In this document: piece by piece, positions 15,254 to 23,254 of the stretch | Layout: each line of letters begins with the position of its first letter | How positions within the stretch are numbered: the stretch's first letter is position 1 | Assembly (NCBI RefSeq): GCF_000685095.1 | Contig: NZ_BAYE01000002.1 | Location: 1-64,000 of the forward strand | Length of the DNA: 64,000 bases | Source: Paraburkholderia caledonica NBRC 102488 | GTDB lineage: Bacteria > Pseudomonadota > Gammaproteobacteria > Burkholderiales > Burkholderiaceae | Reading direction: 5' to 3' | Program-made: the position numbers and the translations under genes | Notes under the pieces: model-generated | What the model was told of the DNA's origin: nothing | Databases searched by the model: none | Seen by the model: only the letters and a program-made list of their open reading frames with translations

Positions 15254-17500
15254 TTGGAACCTCCTGGGCGACGCCTTCCCGCAGTACTATGTTCGCGCGT
15301 AGCAATAAACGACTTGCGGGAGTCTCTCACCTTGGCGGTCGACCAAAGCAGTGAGCCCGATGTACCGATACCGGCGCGCAATTTCGAGGTGACGCGGCGG
15401 GTGCTCGCCGTCGTCCTGTTTTTGTCGGTCCTTGTTCCTCTCGGTTGCGTCGCGGGCTATGGCTACTTCGACTATCAGCGGCGTATTACCGACGCAAGCG
15501 ACATAGTGGACCGCCTGACCAGGGTGGCCCAGGAGCACGCGCTGAAGATTGCCGACATGAACCACGAAATCGAAACGCGCATTGTCGAACTCCTCGATAC
15601 CGACAATGACGGCGAAGTGCGCAGGCATGAGGGCCCTGTACATAGCAGGCTCAGCACAATTGCGGCGGACTACCCGCAGCTTGCAGCCATCTCCGTGTTC
15701 GGTACCCACGGCGACTTGCTGGCGAGCAGCCGCTTTTTCCCGGTGCCGCCAATTTCCATCGCCGGACGCGAAGACTTTCGAGGGGCACTGGCGTCAGCGC
15801 CCGCTCCCTACTTCTCCCGGCCGTTATCCGGCAAAGTTATGCAGTCCGACATTTTCACGACAAACATGGCACGGGTCGGGAAGGACGGAGTTTTGCTCGG
15901 CGTTGTATCCATCGCGCTCAAGCGGCAGTATTTCAGCGAATTCTACGCGGACTTGACCAATTCCAACCCGGCGTTACTCGTTGGACTGTATCGGCAGGAC
16001 GGGACCATTCTGGCTAGACTTCCGGACGTCGGGACCTTGAGCAATCCCGTGCCAGATACTCCCTTTACGATTGCGCTTGGACAGGCGGTGAAAGTTGGCC
16101 GGGTCAATATGGTCTCCACGGTTGACGGTGTCGAGAGAATCCTATCGTTCCGGCGCGTCGGAAGGTACCCGCTGTACGTCGCGAGCGGCTATTCCACGGC
16201 GGCAATACACGAGCAATGGCGCAAACACTTCATGGTCGTCGCGATGTTCACGCTTGTCCCGTGCATCGCGCTCTGGTCACTGATTGTTTTCTCGCATCGT
16301 CAACTGCGAACCGAGGAAGCGGCATGGAATCACTGGAAAGCGGAGTGGGTACGGCGAGCGTCCGCTGAAGCCTCGAGCCGGCAGCTACGGCGCATGGGCG
16401 CGCTGGGAAATCTGGTGGCGCGAGTGGCCCACGATTTCAACAATCTGCTGATGGTGGTCGCCGCAAATATGGAACTAGCGACGCGAAAGAACTATACGAA
16501 CGTTGAGAAGGAGGTTACTGCTGTAAAGCGAGCGACAATCGGAGCGGAAGAACTTGCCCGTAGACTCATGAGCGTCGCACGTAAGCAGCCGCTGAAGCAT
16601 GAAGTCGTTGACCTTGCTACGTGGTTTGGGAGTGCCAGAGACATCATAGGCACGGCCCTTACCGAGAAAATCCAGATGACCTTGGACGTCGCGCCAGGTA
16701 CCGGGTTGGTCAAGGTGGACGCCACCGAGCTCGAGTCTGCGATTCTCAACATTGCAGTGAATGCGAGGGATGCAATGCCGGATGGAGGGCATTTCTCTAT
16801 CCGATGCTCGAATATTCACCTGAGAGAACTCGAAACCAGACTGCCCGCTGGAGAATACGTGCTTATAGCGCTTTCGGATGACGGGCACGGGATGCCTCTG
16901 GCCGTGCGAGAGCACGCGTTTGAGCCGCTTTTTACCACCAAAGCGCTTGGCGCCGGTACCGGTCTTGGTCTCGCGCAGGTACTGGCAACGTGCGAGCAAT
17001 CAGGTGGAACTGCGATGATAGAAAGCGAGCCTGGCAGAGGAACAACACTGAAACTGTTTTTGCCTCCATACATAGGTACAGAAGGTGTTGTCCAACCGGC
17101 GTCGCCGAAACAAGCTGCTGCCGCAGCGCCTACGCCTCAGCACGTGTTCGTCGTAGAAGACAACCCGGAAGTGGCCGCCGGACTTTGCGCCGTTCTGGAA
17201 ATGCTCGGATGCACCGTACGGCACGCGATGACGGCCGACGAAGCCCTTGATGTGCTCATCCAGGGCGCCGCTTTCGACTTCGTGCTTTCAGACGTGCATC
17301 TGCCCGGAAAAATGAGCGGTATCGACTTTGCAGAACACGTCCGGAGCAGATGGCCGGCGCAGAAGATTGCCTTGATGACCGGCTACGCCGACGAACTGGA
17401 GCGCGCAAAACTGGGCGGCGTAATCGTTTTGGCAAAGCCGTTCAATATCGACGAACTGACATTGCTGATGAGCGACAGCGTTGCCTTCGCCCAGCCATAG
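15254..17500 (+). CDS. membrane hybrid sensor histidine kinase with receiver domain
   Basis: A 748-residue hybrid kinase. One membrane helix near residues 48-68, a large periplasmic sensor of the double-Cache type (about 70-320), a second helix near 325-347, then the H-box VARVAHDFNNLLMVV (phospho-His), N-box NIAVNARDAMPDGG, G1 DDGHGM and G2 GAGTGLGLA. The C-terminal receiver (about 630-748) has VVEDN, the phospho-acceptor in LSDVHLPGKMSG and the Lys in VLAKPF. The DFNNLL H-box places it in the group with receiver-fused, often soluble-ligand sensing kinases. No output regulator lies next to it. The frame opens at TTG 15254; the true start may be slightly downstream. A hexamer repeat begins right at its stop. 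Confidence 0.88.
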   Translation: MEPPGRRLPAVLCSRVAINDLRESLTLAVDQSSEPDVPIPARNFEVTRRVLAVVLFLSVLVPLGCVAGYGYFDYQRRITDASDIVDRLTRVAQEHALKIADMNHEIETRIVELLDTDNDGEVRRHEGPVHSRLSTIAADYPQLAAISVFGTHGDLLASSRFFPVPPISIAGREDFRGALASAPAPYFSRPLSGKVMQSDIFTTNMARVGKDGVLLGVVSIALKRQYFSEFYADLTNSNPALLVGLYRQDGTILARLPDVGTLSNPVPDTPFTIALGQAVKVGRVNMVSTVDGVERILSFRRVGRYPLYVASGYSTAAIHEQWRKHFMVVAMFTLVPCIALWSLIVFSHRQLRTEEAAWNHWKAEWVRRASAEASSRQLRRMGALGNLVARVAHDFNNLLMVVAANMELATRKNYTNVEKEVTAVKRATIGAEELARRLMSVARKQPLKHEVVDLATWFGSARDIIGTALTEKIQMTLDVAPGTGLVKVDATELESAILNIAVNARDAMPDGGHFSIRCSNIHLRELETRLPAGEYVLIALSDDGHGMPLAVREHAFEPLFTTKALGAGTGLGLAQVLATCEQSGGTAMIESEPGRGTTLKLFLPPYIGTEGVVQPASPKQAAAAAPTPQHVFVVEDNPEVAAGLCAVLEMLGCTVRHAMTADEALDVLIQGAAFDFVLSDVHLPGKMSGIDFAEHVRSRWPAQKIALMTGYADELERAKLGGVIVLAKPFNIDELTLLMSDSVAFAQP

Positions 17501-17612
17501 CCATAGCCGTAGTCGTAGCCATAGCCGTAGCCGTAGCCGTAGCCGTAGCCGTAGCCGTAGCCGTAGCCGTAGCCGTAGCCGTAGCCGTAGTCCTAGTCAC
17601 AGCCATAGCCAG
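17497..17612 (+). repeat. hexanucleotide tandem repeat (GTAGCC)n
   Basis: Starting at the last codons of the kinase gene, about 18 near-perfect copies of a 6-base unit (GTAGCC, with a few CATAGCC and GTAGTC variants) run for some 110 bases, up to the 220-bp repeat. In one frame it would encode only Ala-Val. Such arrays change length by slipped-strand mispairing. Confidence 0.9.
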
Positions 17613-17616
17613 CGCA

Positions 17617-17836
17617 CATAGCCAGAGCCATCAGCTGCTCTGCGTTTCAGCAATGCGTTGAGCCGGGCCAATGTGGTTTCCCCTTTCCTTGCGCATGAGG
17701 CTCCTTCGAGCATCCACAGGATGCGGTTGCCCGCCCTAAAAAAGAGTCTCATCCATTCATGGCTTTAATGTCTAAGAGACTCTTCGAGATACGAATGAGT
17801 AAAGACATATCTAGCGAACGAGGTTTTAACTTTTCT
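17617..17836 (+). repeat. 220-bp direct repeat, copy B, upstream of the recombinase
   Basis: Second copy of the element at 3693-3913, same orientation. It ends six bases before the recombinase start. Inside it, AAGAGTCTC at 17742-17750 and GAGACTCTT at 17776-17784 form a perfect inverted repeat, spaced by 25 bases; in copy A the arms have mismatches. The position directly upstream of a serine recombinase gene suggests either its promoter region or its crossover site. Confidence 0.85.
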
Positions 17837-17841
17837 ACATC

Positions 17842-18693
17842 ATGGCCTCTGCGACGAAAAGCGGAACGAATCCACATGCGCGTCATCGAGCGGCGCAGTA
17901 CATCCGCATGTCGACTGACCACCAGGAGTATTCACCGCTGTTCCAGCGGGAGGCTATCGCGGAATATGCGCGCGCTCACAATTTCCGCGTCGTTTGCGAT
18001 TACGAAGACGCGGACCTGAGCGGGCTCATATTCAGGCAACGTCCGGCGCTTGTGCAACTGCTGCTGGACGTTGAGAATCCACGCCGGAGATTCAATACCA
18101 TTCTGGTCTTCGACGTGAGCCGTTGGGGCCGCTTCCAGGACGTGGTTGAAGCGGCTTTCTACGAGTACGCGTGCAGGCGCGCAGGCGTAAACGTAATTTA
18201 CGTCGCGGAGTCGTTCTCGAACGATGCGAGCCCCGCAACGTCTGTCATGAAAGCACTAAAACGGGCGTTGGCGGCAGAGTTTAGCCGGGAGATGTCCCGT
18301 AAGGTCTTCCTTGGGCAATGTCTGAACGCGCAGCGCGGATTTCATGCGGGTGGGCCACCCGGTTATGGTCTGCAACGTAGTCTCATTGATTCGAAGCATG
18401 AGACAAGACGCGGCCTTGCACGGTACGAATACAAGAGCGTGCAGAGCGACCGCGTCGTCATCGCGTCCGCATCCACGACCGAAGCGTCGCTGGTCAGGAA
18501 GATGTACGAATGGTATGCGACGCAAAAGGTCACAGGCGTTGGCATTGCGAAGCGCCTAAATGATTTTGGCCTGCGCAACCGCTCGGGACGGCCCTGGGAA
18601 GCCCAGAACATTCTGCGCATCCGGTCGGTCCCCAGCTATGCCGTCAAGTTGCATCGCATCGAGAGACACCGTTTCGGCGATAAGAAGCAGTGA
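17842..18693 (+). CDS. large-type serine recombinase, C-terminally short
   Basis: 283 residues. The N-terminus is a resolvase/invertase catalytic domain: QYIRMSTDHQ with the nucleophile Ser24, a QREAIAEYARAHNFRVVCDY segment, LVFDVSRWGRFQD with the active-site Arg pair, and VNVIYVAE. A long helix (ALKRALAAEFSREMSRKVFL) and the start of the recombinase DNA-binding domain (GGPPGYGLQR, GVGIAKRLNDFGLRNRSGRP) follow. Large serine recombinases normally run to 450-550 residues with a zinc-ribbon domain; that part is absent, so it is probably truncated. The gene begins six bases after the 220-bp repeat, copy B. Confidence 0.85.
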   Translation: MASATKSGTNPHARHRAAQYIRMSTDHQEYSPLFQREAIAEYARAHNFRVVCDYEDADLSGLIFRQRPALVQLLLDVENPRRRFNTILVFDVSRWGRFQDVVEAAFYEYACRRAGVNVIYVAESFSNDASPATSVMKALKRALAAEFSREMSRKVFLGQCLNAQRGFHAGGPPGYGLQRSLIDSKHETRRGLARYEYKSVQSDRVVIASASTTEASLVRKMYEWYATQKVTGVGIAKRLNDFGLRNRSGRPWEAQNILRIRSVPSYAVKLHRIERHRFGDKKQ

Positions 18694-18921
18694 CTTAAGG
18701 TCGACCGCTGGTACTTACCGAAGTGTGTCTGCCCATGCCGGCAAACAACGGTGTAAGCCCCTGCCAGCCTCCGCTTCGCCGCCGCAAGGAATGGTGCGCG
18801 AGCCCCTGTGCATGTCATCGATGGCCTGTACGACGCATCTCCGACTTGAGTTGTTCCAACCTTCGGATTGCGTCGATAGCCGAGTCCCTTGCCGATGTAC
18901 GCGACTTCAATGAAGGGTGAT
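18694..18921. other. region downstream of recombinase, nothing recognised
   Basis: No frame here continues the missing recombinase domain in a form I can recognise. The GAAGGGTGAT just before 18922 serves as ribosome binding site for the next gene. Confidence 0.35.
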
Positions 18922-19640
18922 ATGGCCTTAGCCACTGCTGACAGCTGCCTGCGCCGTGTTTACGGTGAAACCGACATGTCTCCTCGTCCGGAGAGGCGAG
19001 CCGAATGGGTGCATCAGGAAATGCTCAGGAGATTTGTCTCGGGCCAGTATCGCTTCGGTGAGCGCATTTCTGTCAAGGAGCTGAGCGCGGAGACCGGTGT
19101 CAGCCGGCAACCCGTGATGACTGCGATGCTGAAACTGAGTCTCGGAGGGTTCGTGAAAATCAGGCCTCAGGTCGGTTGTGAGGTGATTACGCCGACGAGT
19201 AGCGAGATAACAGACTTCTTCCTGATGTTCGCGAGGATGGAGTCGTTGATGGCGGAACTGGCTGCTACGCGTAAGACGCGCGAACACATCTAGCGTCTGA
19301 ACCAGACCAATCAGAAAATCGCGATGTTACCGGACACAGCCGAGGCAAGCGGAGATGCATTCCGGGTGTTGAATCGCGATTTCCACTCGACCATTCACGC
19401 TGCTGCCGCAGCCCCCGGCGTTCATCGGTTCATCGTGCAGCAATGGGAAATGGCCGATTTCTTCCTCGCGCAGGCCGATGCATTCGCCGACCACCTGGAA
19501 GGCGCGGTTGTTGAACACCGGGAGATGATTGACGCAATCTCCGCTGGCTCAGGGCAACTCGCGTCGCGAGCTGACACAGGAGCATATCGATAACTTTTGC
19601 GCACTCGTTCTCAACAAGCTGGGTGCTTGTCCTCTTTCCG
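18922..19640 (+). pseudogene. GntR (FadR-type) regulator, nonsense and frameshift
   Basis: The start at ATG 18922 follows GAAGGGTGAT. The N-terminal winged helix is intact (YRFGERISVKELSAETGVSR, QPVMTAMLKLSLGGFVKIRP). A TAG at 19291 interrupts after KTREHI; the same frame goes on with the FCD ligand-binding domain (DFHSTIHAAAAAPGVHRFIV, LEGAVVEHREMIDAISAG). A frameshift near 19550 then moves the last helix (ELTQEHIDNFCALVLNKLGA) into the next frame. Most likely CAG became TAG. A metal-binding Asp/His set typical of FCD domains is visible (NRDFHSTIH). The short first part could still bind DNA. Confidence 0.78.
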
Positions 19641-19741
19641 TATCGCTCGACCTTATCACGTGCGGGCATTTAAACCGCCTATACTTGCGACCATCCGCCG
19701 AAATCGATCGACGGGAATATCGGCAACAGAGTCTGGAACAT

Positions 19742-20089
19742 ATGGCATATCAGGGTATTGAAATCGCTCAACTGCGCGCACAACAAGAAGCATTGAACAA
19801 GCAACTGGCTGAAGCCAGGGAACGAGAGACCCTCCTCGTGTTGAACGAAATCGTGCAAAAGATGGGTGAGTACGGCATCACCGTGTCCGAGCTGACGGGG
19901 CGCAAGGTAGGCGTTCAAGCAAATGAGCCGGAAGCAAAGTACCGCGACCCCGTAAGCGGCTCGACGTGGAGCGGCCGTGGACGAGCACCCGCCTGGATTG
20001 CAGGCAAGGACCGCAATGAGTTCCTAACGGACAAGAGAGCCGCTTCGCACGCCAGGGCGCAAGGCGTGCTGTTTTCTGAAGGGCATTGA
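19742..20089 (+). CDS. H-NS-family nucleoid protein
   Basis: 115 residues from the ATG at 19742. The first half is a coiled coil (IEIAQLRAQQEALNKQLAEA) with the EYGITVSEL segment that ends the oligomerisation domain. The C-terminus is the H-NS DNA-binding domain, YRDPVSGSTWSGRGRAPAWI, in which the RGR loop enters AT-rich minor grooves. H-NS-like proteins silence foreign DNA, and extra copies are common on islands and plasmids. The open frame extends upstream into the tail of the decayed GntR gene; that extension is not part of H-NS. Confidence 0.85.
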   Translation: MAYQGIEIAQLRAQQEALNKQLAEARERETLLVLNEIVQKMGEYGITVSELTGRKVGVQANEPEAKYRDPVSGSTWSGRGRAPAWIAGKDRNEFLTDKRAASHARAQGVLFSEGH

Positions 20090-20355
20090 ACAAGTCGCGT
20101 TGCTCTACCGTCTCATCTAGGGTTGTAGCCTCGCGATATGCCAACGTCTTACTTCGCTGACGCGGGGCGGTCGCTGAACACGCAATGCAACTCGAGGCGC
20201 GGACCACATCAATTTGCGCTTCACATATTGCGCGATTGGGTGCAGCCAGTACGCGCCGCGTTGCCGCTTCGCAACCGGTAGTGCACTGCCTCGCCGCCCA
20301 CGCCGCGAGGCAGTCAAGCGGACGTTGTCTCAGCAGGCAACGCCGTCGCACTCTG

Positions 20356-20577
20356 TCATTTCTTGCCGAGCCCCCATCGGCGGTCAAGCCGGGATTTCGC
20401 GTAAGACACGGCGTATTCGCACGCGGCTTTTTCGGTAGGAAAACGTTTCAGCGGCCCATAGGCGCGCTGTTTGCCGACGCTAGTGGTAACGATGGCAATC
20501 GCGGCATAACCGCTCCCGGATAGGGACGCCACGGGCACTATGGTTGCGCCCGCGTACTCGACCGGCTTTGCGTGCAT
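20356..20577 (-). CDS. small conserved hypothetical protein (73 aa)
   Basis: Starts MHAKPVEYAGATIVPVASLS, ends FPTEKAACEYAVSYAKSRLD with a basic tail. The layout (short beta strands, then F-x-T-E-x-A and a helix) resembles the small protein at 3483-3701 and other Burkholderiaceae proteins of this size. An AGGTACCT palindrome stands just upstream of the start. Function unknown. Confidence 0.6.
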   Translation of the reverse strand: MHAKPVEYAGATIVPVASLSGSGYAAIAIVTTSVGKQRAYGPLKRFPTEKAACEYAVSYAKSRLDRRWGLGKK

Positions 20578-20712
20578 GGCTAGGTACCTCCCAAGTCTGC
20601 AAGGCTAGCAATGGGTGACGGCGAATTATGTGCGCACCCTCACAAACTCGTCCGGCACTCTGCAGCGAATTCGCCTTAACGACAACAAAGCGCACACGAT
20701 CACGCGCAGACT

Positions 20713-21108
20713 TCAGCTTGATCCCATGTTGATATCGCTGTCCGAACCCAAATTCTGTCTCTCTATTGTCAGTTGCGAAACCAGCGATAGCAACTGCTGA
20801 AAATCCACCGGCTTTTGAACGTAGGCGTCGAAAAGGGACGCGTGGGGGTCTGTCGGCTGCGGGCCGTCGGAGAGCAGGATGACAGGAAAGCTTTCGCCCG
20901 GCTGCGCGTGTCGTTGCAACTTGCAAAGGGCGATTGGGTCTACCGTCTTCGAGTCAGTGACAACGATGTCCGGAAGTCTCCCTGACACCATTTCCAACGC
21001 CTCCAGTCAATCGAGTGCCGTCATGATGTGATGACCCTCAGTCTCCAGAAAAAGTCGCAGGACCTCAATCAGATCAGGCTCTTTCCCTACCAGCAATATT
21101 CTGCTCAT
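20713..21108 (-). pseudogene. response-regulator receiver protein with in-frame TGA
   Basis: From the ATG at 21108 the protein reads MSRILLVGKEPDLIEVLRLF, LETEGHHIMTALD, then TGA, then LEALEMVSGRLPDIVVTDSK in the same frame, through to 20713. The stop replaces a position that is usually Gly, so a one-base change (GGA to TGA) is likely. The phospho-acceptor Asp (VVTDS) and the switch Lys (YVQKPVDF) are kept, but the acidic pair at the N-terminus is altered to Gly-Lys-Glu. It is a single-domain receiver with no output domain. Confidence 0.72.
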
Positions 21109-21420
21109 GGACTTCCCCGCTTAACTGCTTTGCAGACGCGCATGGGCCGTGCCTGGAGTGCGCCGTAGGCGAGAGGTCGTACTGCAGCTTCAGTGACTGA
21201 GTCGCGCCCCCGCCGCGCATGATAACGATATGAGTATGTCGGCGAGCAAGATCTCAGGCTTCTTGGCTCGTATGCGGGGCAGCGGAACCCAGTCCTTCAA
21301 CGAGAGCACGGCGTCGCAATTCGCCGGCGATGACGCGCAAGGATAAGATGCTGCGGGACGAAGCGTTGCGCCGAAAAGGCTGACCTATTCTGAAGCGGGT
21401 GCAGCGAATGGAGATATACG
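21109..21420. other. about 310-base region without a recognised gene
   Basis: Separates the divergent receiver relic and the 169-aa gene. No natural-looking protein is visible. GGAGATATACG before 21421 acts as ribosome binding site of the next gene. Confidence 0.4.
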
Positions 21421-21930
21421 ATGGACGACAGATTTGACAGACGAGAACTGCTACTGCACCTTGGTGACATGCTCGAAGCTCTGAGCTGTTTAAGCCGGGC
21501 CGGTACGCCCGACACGCCGGCGGTACAGCTTGCGGCGGAACTGCATTTGTTCCGGGACTTTGGGTTCCTGCGAACGCTTGCGCCGAAGATGACGGTGGCC
21601 GATTTCAGCGCACGCGTCGCCAGCGCGTTCTTCCTGTGGCCAAAGGAACTGCTCGATACCGGGCTCAACCGCAAGGCTCTTGCGTCGACCGTTCAGCACG
21701 AGCTCTTCGATGGGAACCCCGACGGCTGGAACGCTTACGTCGGCCACCTCCAGAAAAAGGTGGCATGGTTTGGGGACGGGCTCGCCGGCAAAGCGGATGA
21801 CGCGGGGGCCGAACGATTGCATGACGCCGCGGGGACGATAGCTTCGGCCGCGGCTTCGCCGTCCGACGAATCGAATGCGCCCCAGGCGCGAAGGGGTTGG
21901 CCCTGGCCCGACCCGAAGACAACGCGTTGA
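21421..21930 (+). CDS. hypothetical protein (169 aa)
   Basis: Starts MDDRFDRRELLLHLGDMLEA after a GGAGATATACG site. Soluble and helical; AVQLAAELHLFRDFGFLRTL and VASAFFLWPKELLDTGLNRK look natural, while the last 50 residues are Ala/Asp/Pro-rich and probably disordered. No motif recognised. A 199-aa minus-strand frame overlaps it but has an unnatural composition. Confidence 0.6.
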   Translation: MDDRFDRRELLLHLGDMLEALSCLSRAGTPDTPAVQLAAELHLFRDFGFLRTLAPKMTVADFSARVASAFFLWPKELLDTGLNRKALASTVQHELFDGNPDGWNAYVGHLQKKVAWFGDGLAGKADDAGAERLHDAAGTIASAAASPSDESNAPQARRGWPWPDPKTTR

Positions 21931-21955
21931 CCCGCTGCCGTTGTGGCATTCCCAG

Positions 21956-22270
21956 CTACTGCCCGCCTTGCTTTGGGCTGTTCCGCGGCATATTGACGTC
22001 GCTGTTCGCGCCACTACGCGTACCCATGTTGAGACCATTAGTCTTGCTGTGAGTGGAACGACCTGTCGACGGACCAATGCGCGCCTCATTGGCGCCAGTG
22101 CCCTTGACGTCAGGAGAGCTGTCCGTACTGCCGTTTGGGGCCTTTGCCAAACCGGCGCCGGCTCCGGGCGTTGCCGTCCCGCCAGCAGGCCGGCCGGTTT
22201 GTGCGTACGCTGCGACCGACAGCGCGACCGCGAGAACTGAAGCGCAAAAAGTCTTAACGATGTAGTTCAT
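21956..22270 (-). CDS. small secreted Gly/Ser/Asn-rich protein (104 aa)
   Basis: From ATG 22270 a clear signal peptide MNYIVKTFCASVLAVALSVA with cleavage after AYA. The mature part is low-complexity: GGTATPGAGAGLAKAPNGST, SHTH-like and N-x-G repeats, ending PRNSPKQGGQ. This type of short disordered secreted protein is frequent in the genus; further examples are at 32855 and 39223. Function unknown. The frame extends upstream through an imuA relic, which is not part of the gene. Confidence 0.68.
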   Translation of the reverse strand: MNYIVKTFCASVLAVALSVAAYAQTGRPAGGTATPGAGAGLAKAPNGSTDSSPDVKGTGANEARIGPSTGRSTHSKTNGLNMGTRSGANSDVNMPRNSPKQGGQ

Positions 22271-22369
22271 GATGCACCCGGGAAGAAAACGTCTCGTGCA
22301 AGCGTCTGCCGTGCACACGACCTTATGCGCATAGTTCGTGCCGTATTCCGCTGATTGTTTGCGGTCACG

Positions 22370-22489
22370 CGAGCGTCCGCCGTCTTCGGAGCCTTCACGC
22401 GAAAGATCTGTTCGAGTGGCAGGCCGATGTAACCGAGCCCGAGCCGGTCGGGATGTCCGGTGACGAGCGGTCTCAGTTGGAACAGGCGT
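22370..22489 (-). pseudogene. imuA: imuA internal fragment
   Basis: The minus strand reads LFQLRPLVTGHPDRLGLGYI followed by GLPLEQIFRVKAPKTADA, after which similarity ends. It parallels the fragment at 459-623 (LGLSYIGLSLDQVLYVKAPKTADS), with several substitutions, so the two derive from different imuA copies. Upstream residues (LRPLV next to HPD) suggest an internal deletion. It lies between the secreted protein and the TetR gene. Confidence 0.6.
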
Positions 22490-22556
22490 GGGATGGTCGA
22501 CGGTGCCAGATAAAGTCGCTTGCCAACGCATGCGGAAAACAGTCAGGTATGCGGTG

Positions 22557-23138
22557 TCAGTTACCCGGTTTTGACCCGAGCAACAGAATGTCCACCAGTC
22601 GCTTCGCGCTTTGCTGCCAGTCGGGAGCCGAAGCGACATTCGACACGCCGACCAGCGCGCGCAGCAAATCAAGCGGTTCCAGGTCTGCCCGGACGTCTCC
22701 ACTCTCGACCGCGCGTGACACAAGCGTCTGGATTGCCGCCTTGATTTGCTTTCCGGAATACTCAAACAGTTCGGTCGTCGCCCCACCGACGATTGAGTTA
22801 AGCGCCGGCGCAATTATTTTTTTGGTCGCAATGTAGTCGACAAACAGCAGCATCCATTCTCTCAGCGCCTTGTCAGCTGGCAACTCCTGAGTAAGCCGCC
22901 GCTCCTCCTCCGCCAGGCTTTCGACCTCGGCGCGGTAGACGCTCTCAAGCAATGCCTCGCGGGTTGGGAAGTGGCGATAGAGCGTCCCGGGCCCCACGCC
23001 AGCCTGCCGCGCAACCTCCTCGAGGCTAATGTCACCTCCTTCATTGGTGAAGGCCTTCTTTGCCTCTTCAAGGATGCGCTCACGGTTGCGTAGCGCGTCG
23101 GCTCGTGGCTTTTTCTCTTTGGGCGTGGACGCAGTCAT
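22557..23138 (-). CDS. TetR-family repressor of the adjacent SDR gene
   Basis: 193 residues. The N-terminal HTH reads NRERILEEAKKAFTNEGGDI, SLEEVARQAGVGPGTLYRHF and PTREALLESVYRAEVESLAE, a textbook TetR domain. The C-terminal domain (about 80-190) resembles the SbtR-type ligand domains (FVDYIATKKIIAPALNSIVG). It is transcribed away from the SDR gene at 23255; the 116 bases between them contain two palindromes on the SDR promoter. I infer that it represses both genes until an unknown ligand appears. Confidence 0.9.
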   Translation of the reverse strand: MTASTPKEKKPRADALRNRERILEEAKKAFTNEGGDISLEEVARQAGVGPGTLYRHFPTREALLESVYRAEVESLAEEERRLTQELPADKALREWMLLFVDYIATKKIIAPALNSIVGGATTELFEYSGKQIKAAIQTLVSRAVESGDVRADLEPLDLLRALVGVSNVASAPDWQQSAKRLVDILLLGSKPGN

Positions 23139-23152
23139 GGTGCAATTCGCAC

Positions 23153-23208
23153 TTGCAAACGGAGGGTTACTCCGCTTAGTATATTAAAAACGGAGACATC
23201 CTCCGTTT
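23153..23208 (+). promoter_or_regulatory. SDR promoter with two TetR operator palindromes
   Basis: A possible promoter TTGCAA (23153) - 18 bases - TAGTAT (23177) faces the SDR gene. Palindrome 1, CGGAG-N5-CTCCG (23160-23174), lies between the two boxes. Palindrome 2, AAACGGAG-N5-CTCCGTTT (23188-23208), covers the expected transcription start. Both share CGGAG-N5-CTCCG, so one regulator probably binds both. Bound there, the divergent TetR protein would block the polymerase. Confidence 0.72.
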
Positions 23209-23254
23209 CATTGAATTGTAAAAGCGGCCCCATCTTACAGTGACTGGAGAACGC

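Noticed and set aside
17350-17661. Protein with a long Ala-Val repeat
   Set aside because: It is just the hexamer DNA array read in one frame, after an out-of-frame piece of the kinase gene.
21490-22089. 199-aa minus-strand gene
   Set aside because: Composition dominated by Arg, Pro and Gly; the 169-aa plus-strand frame has a ribosome binding site and natural helices.
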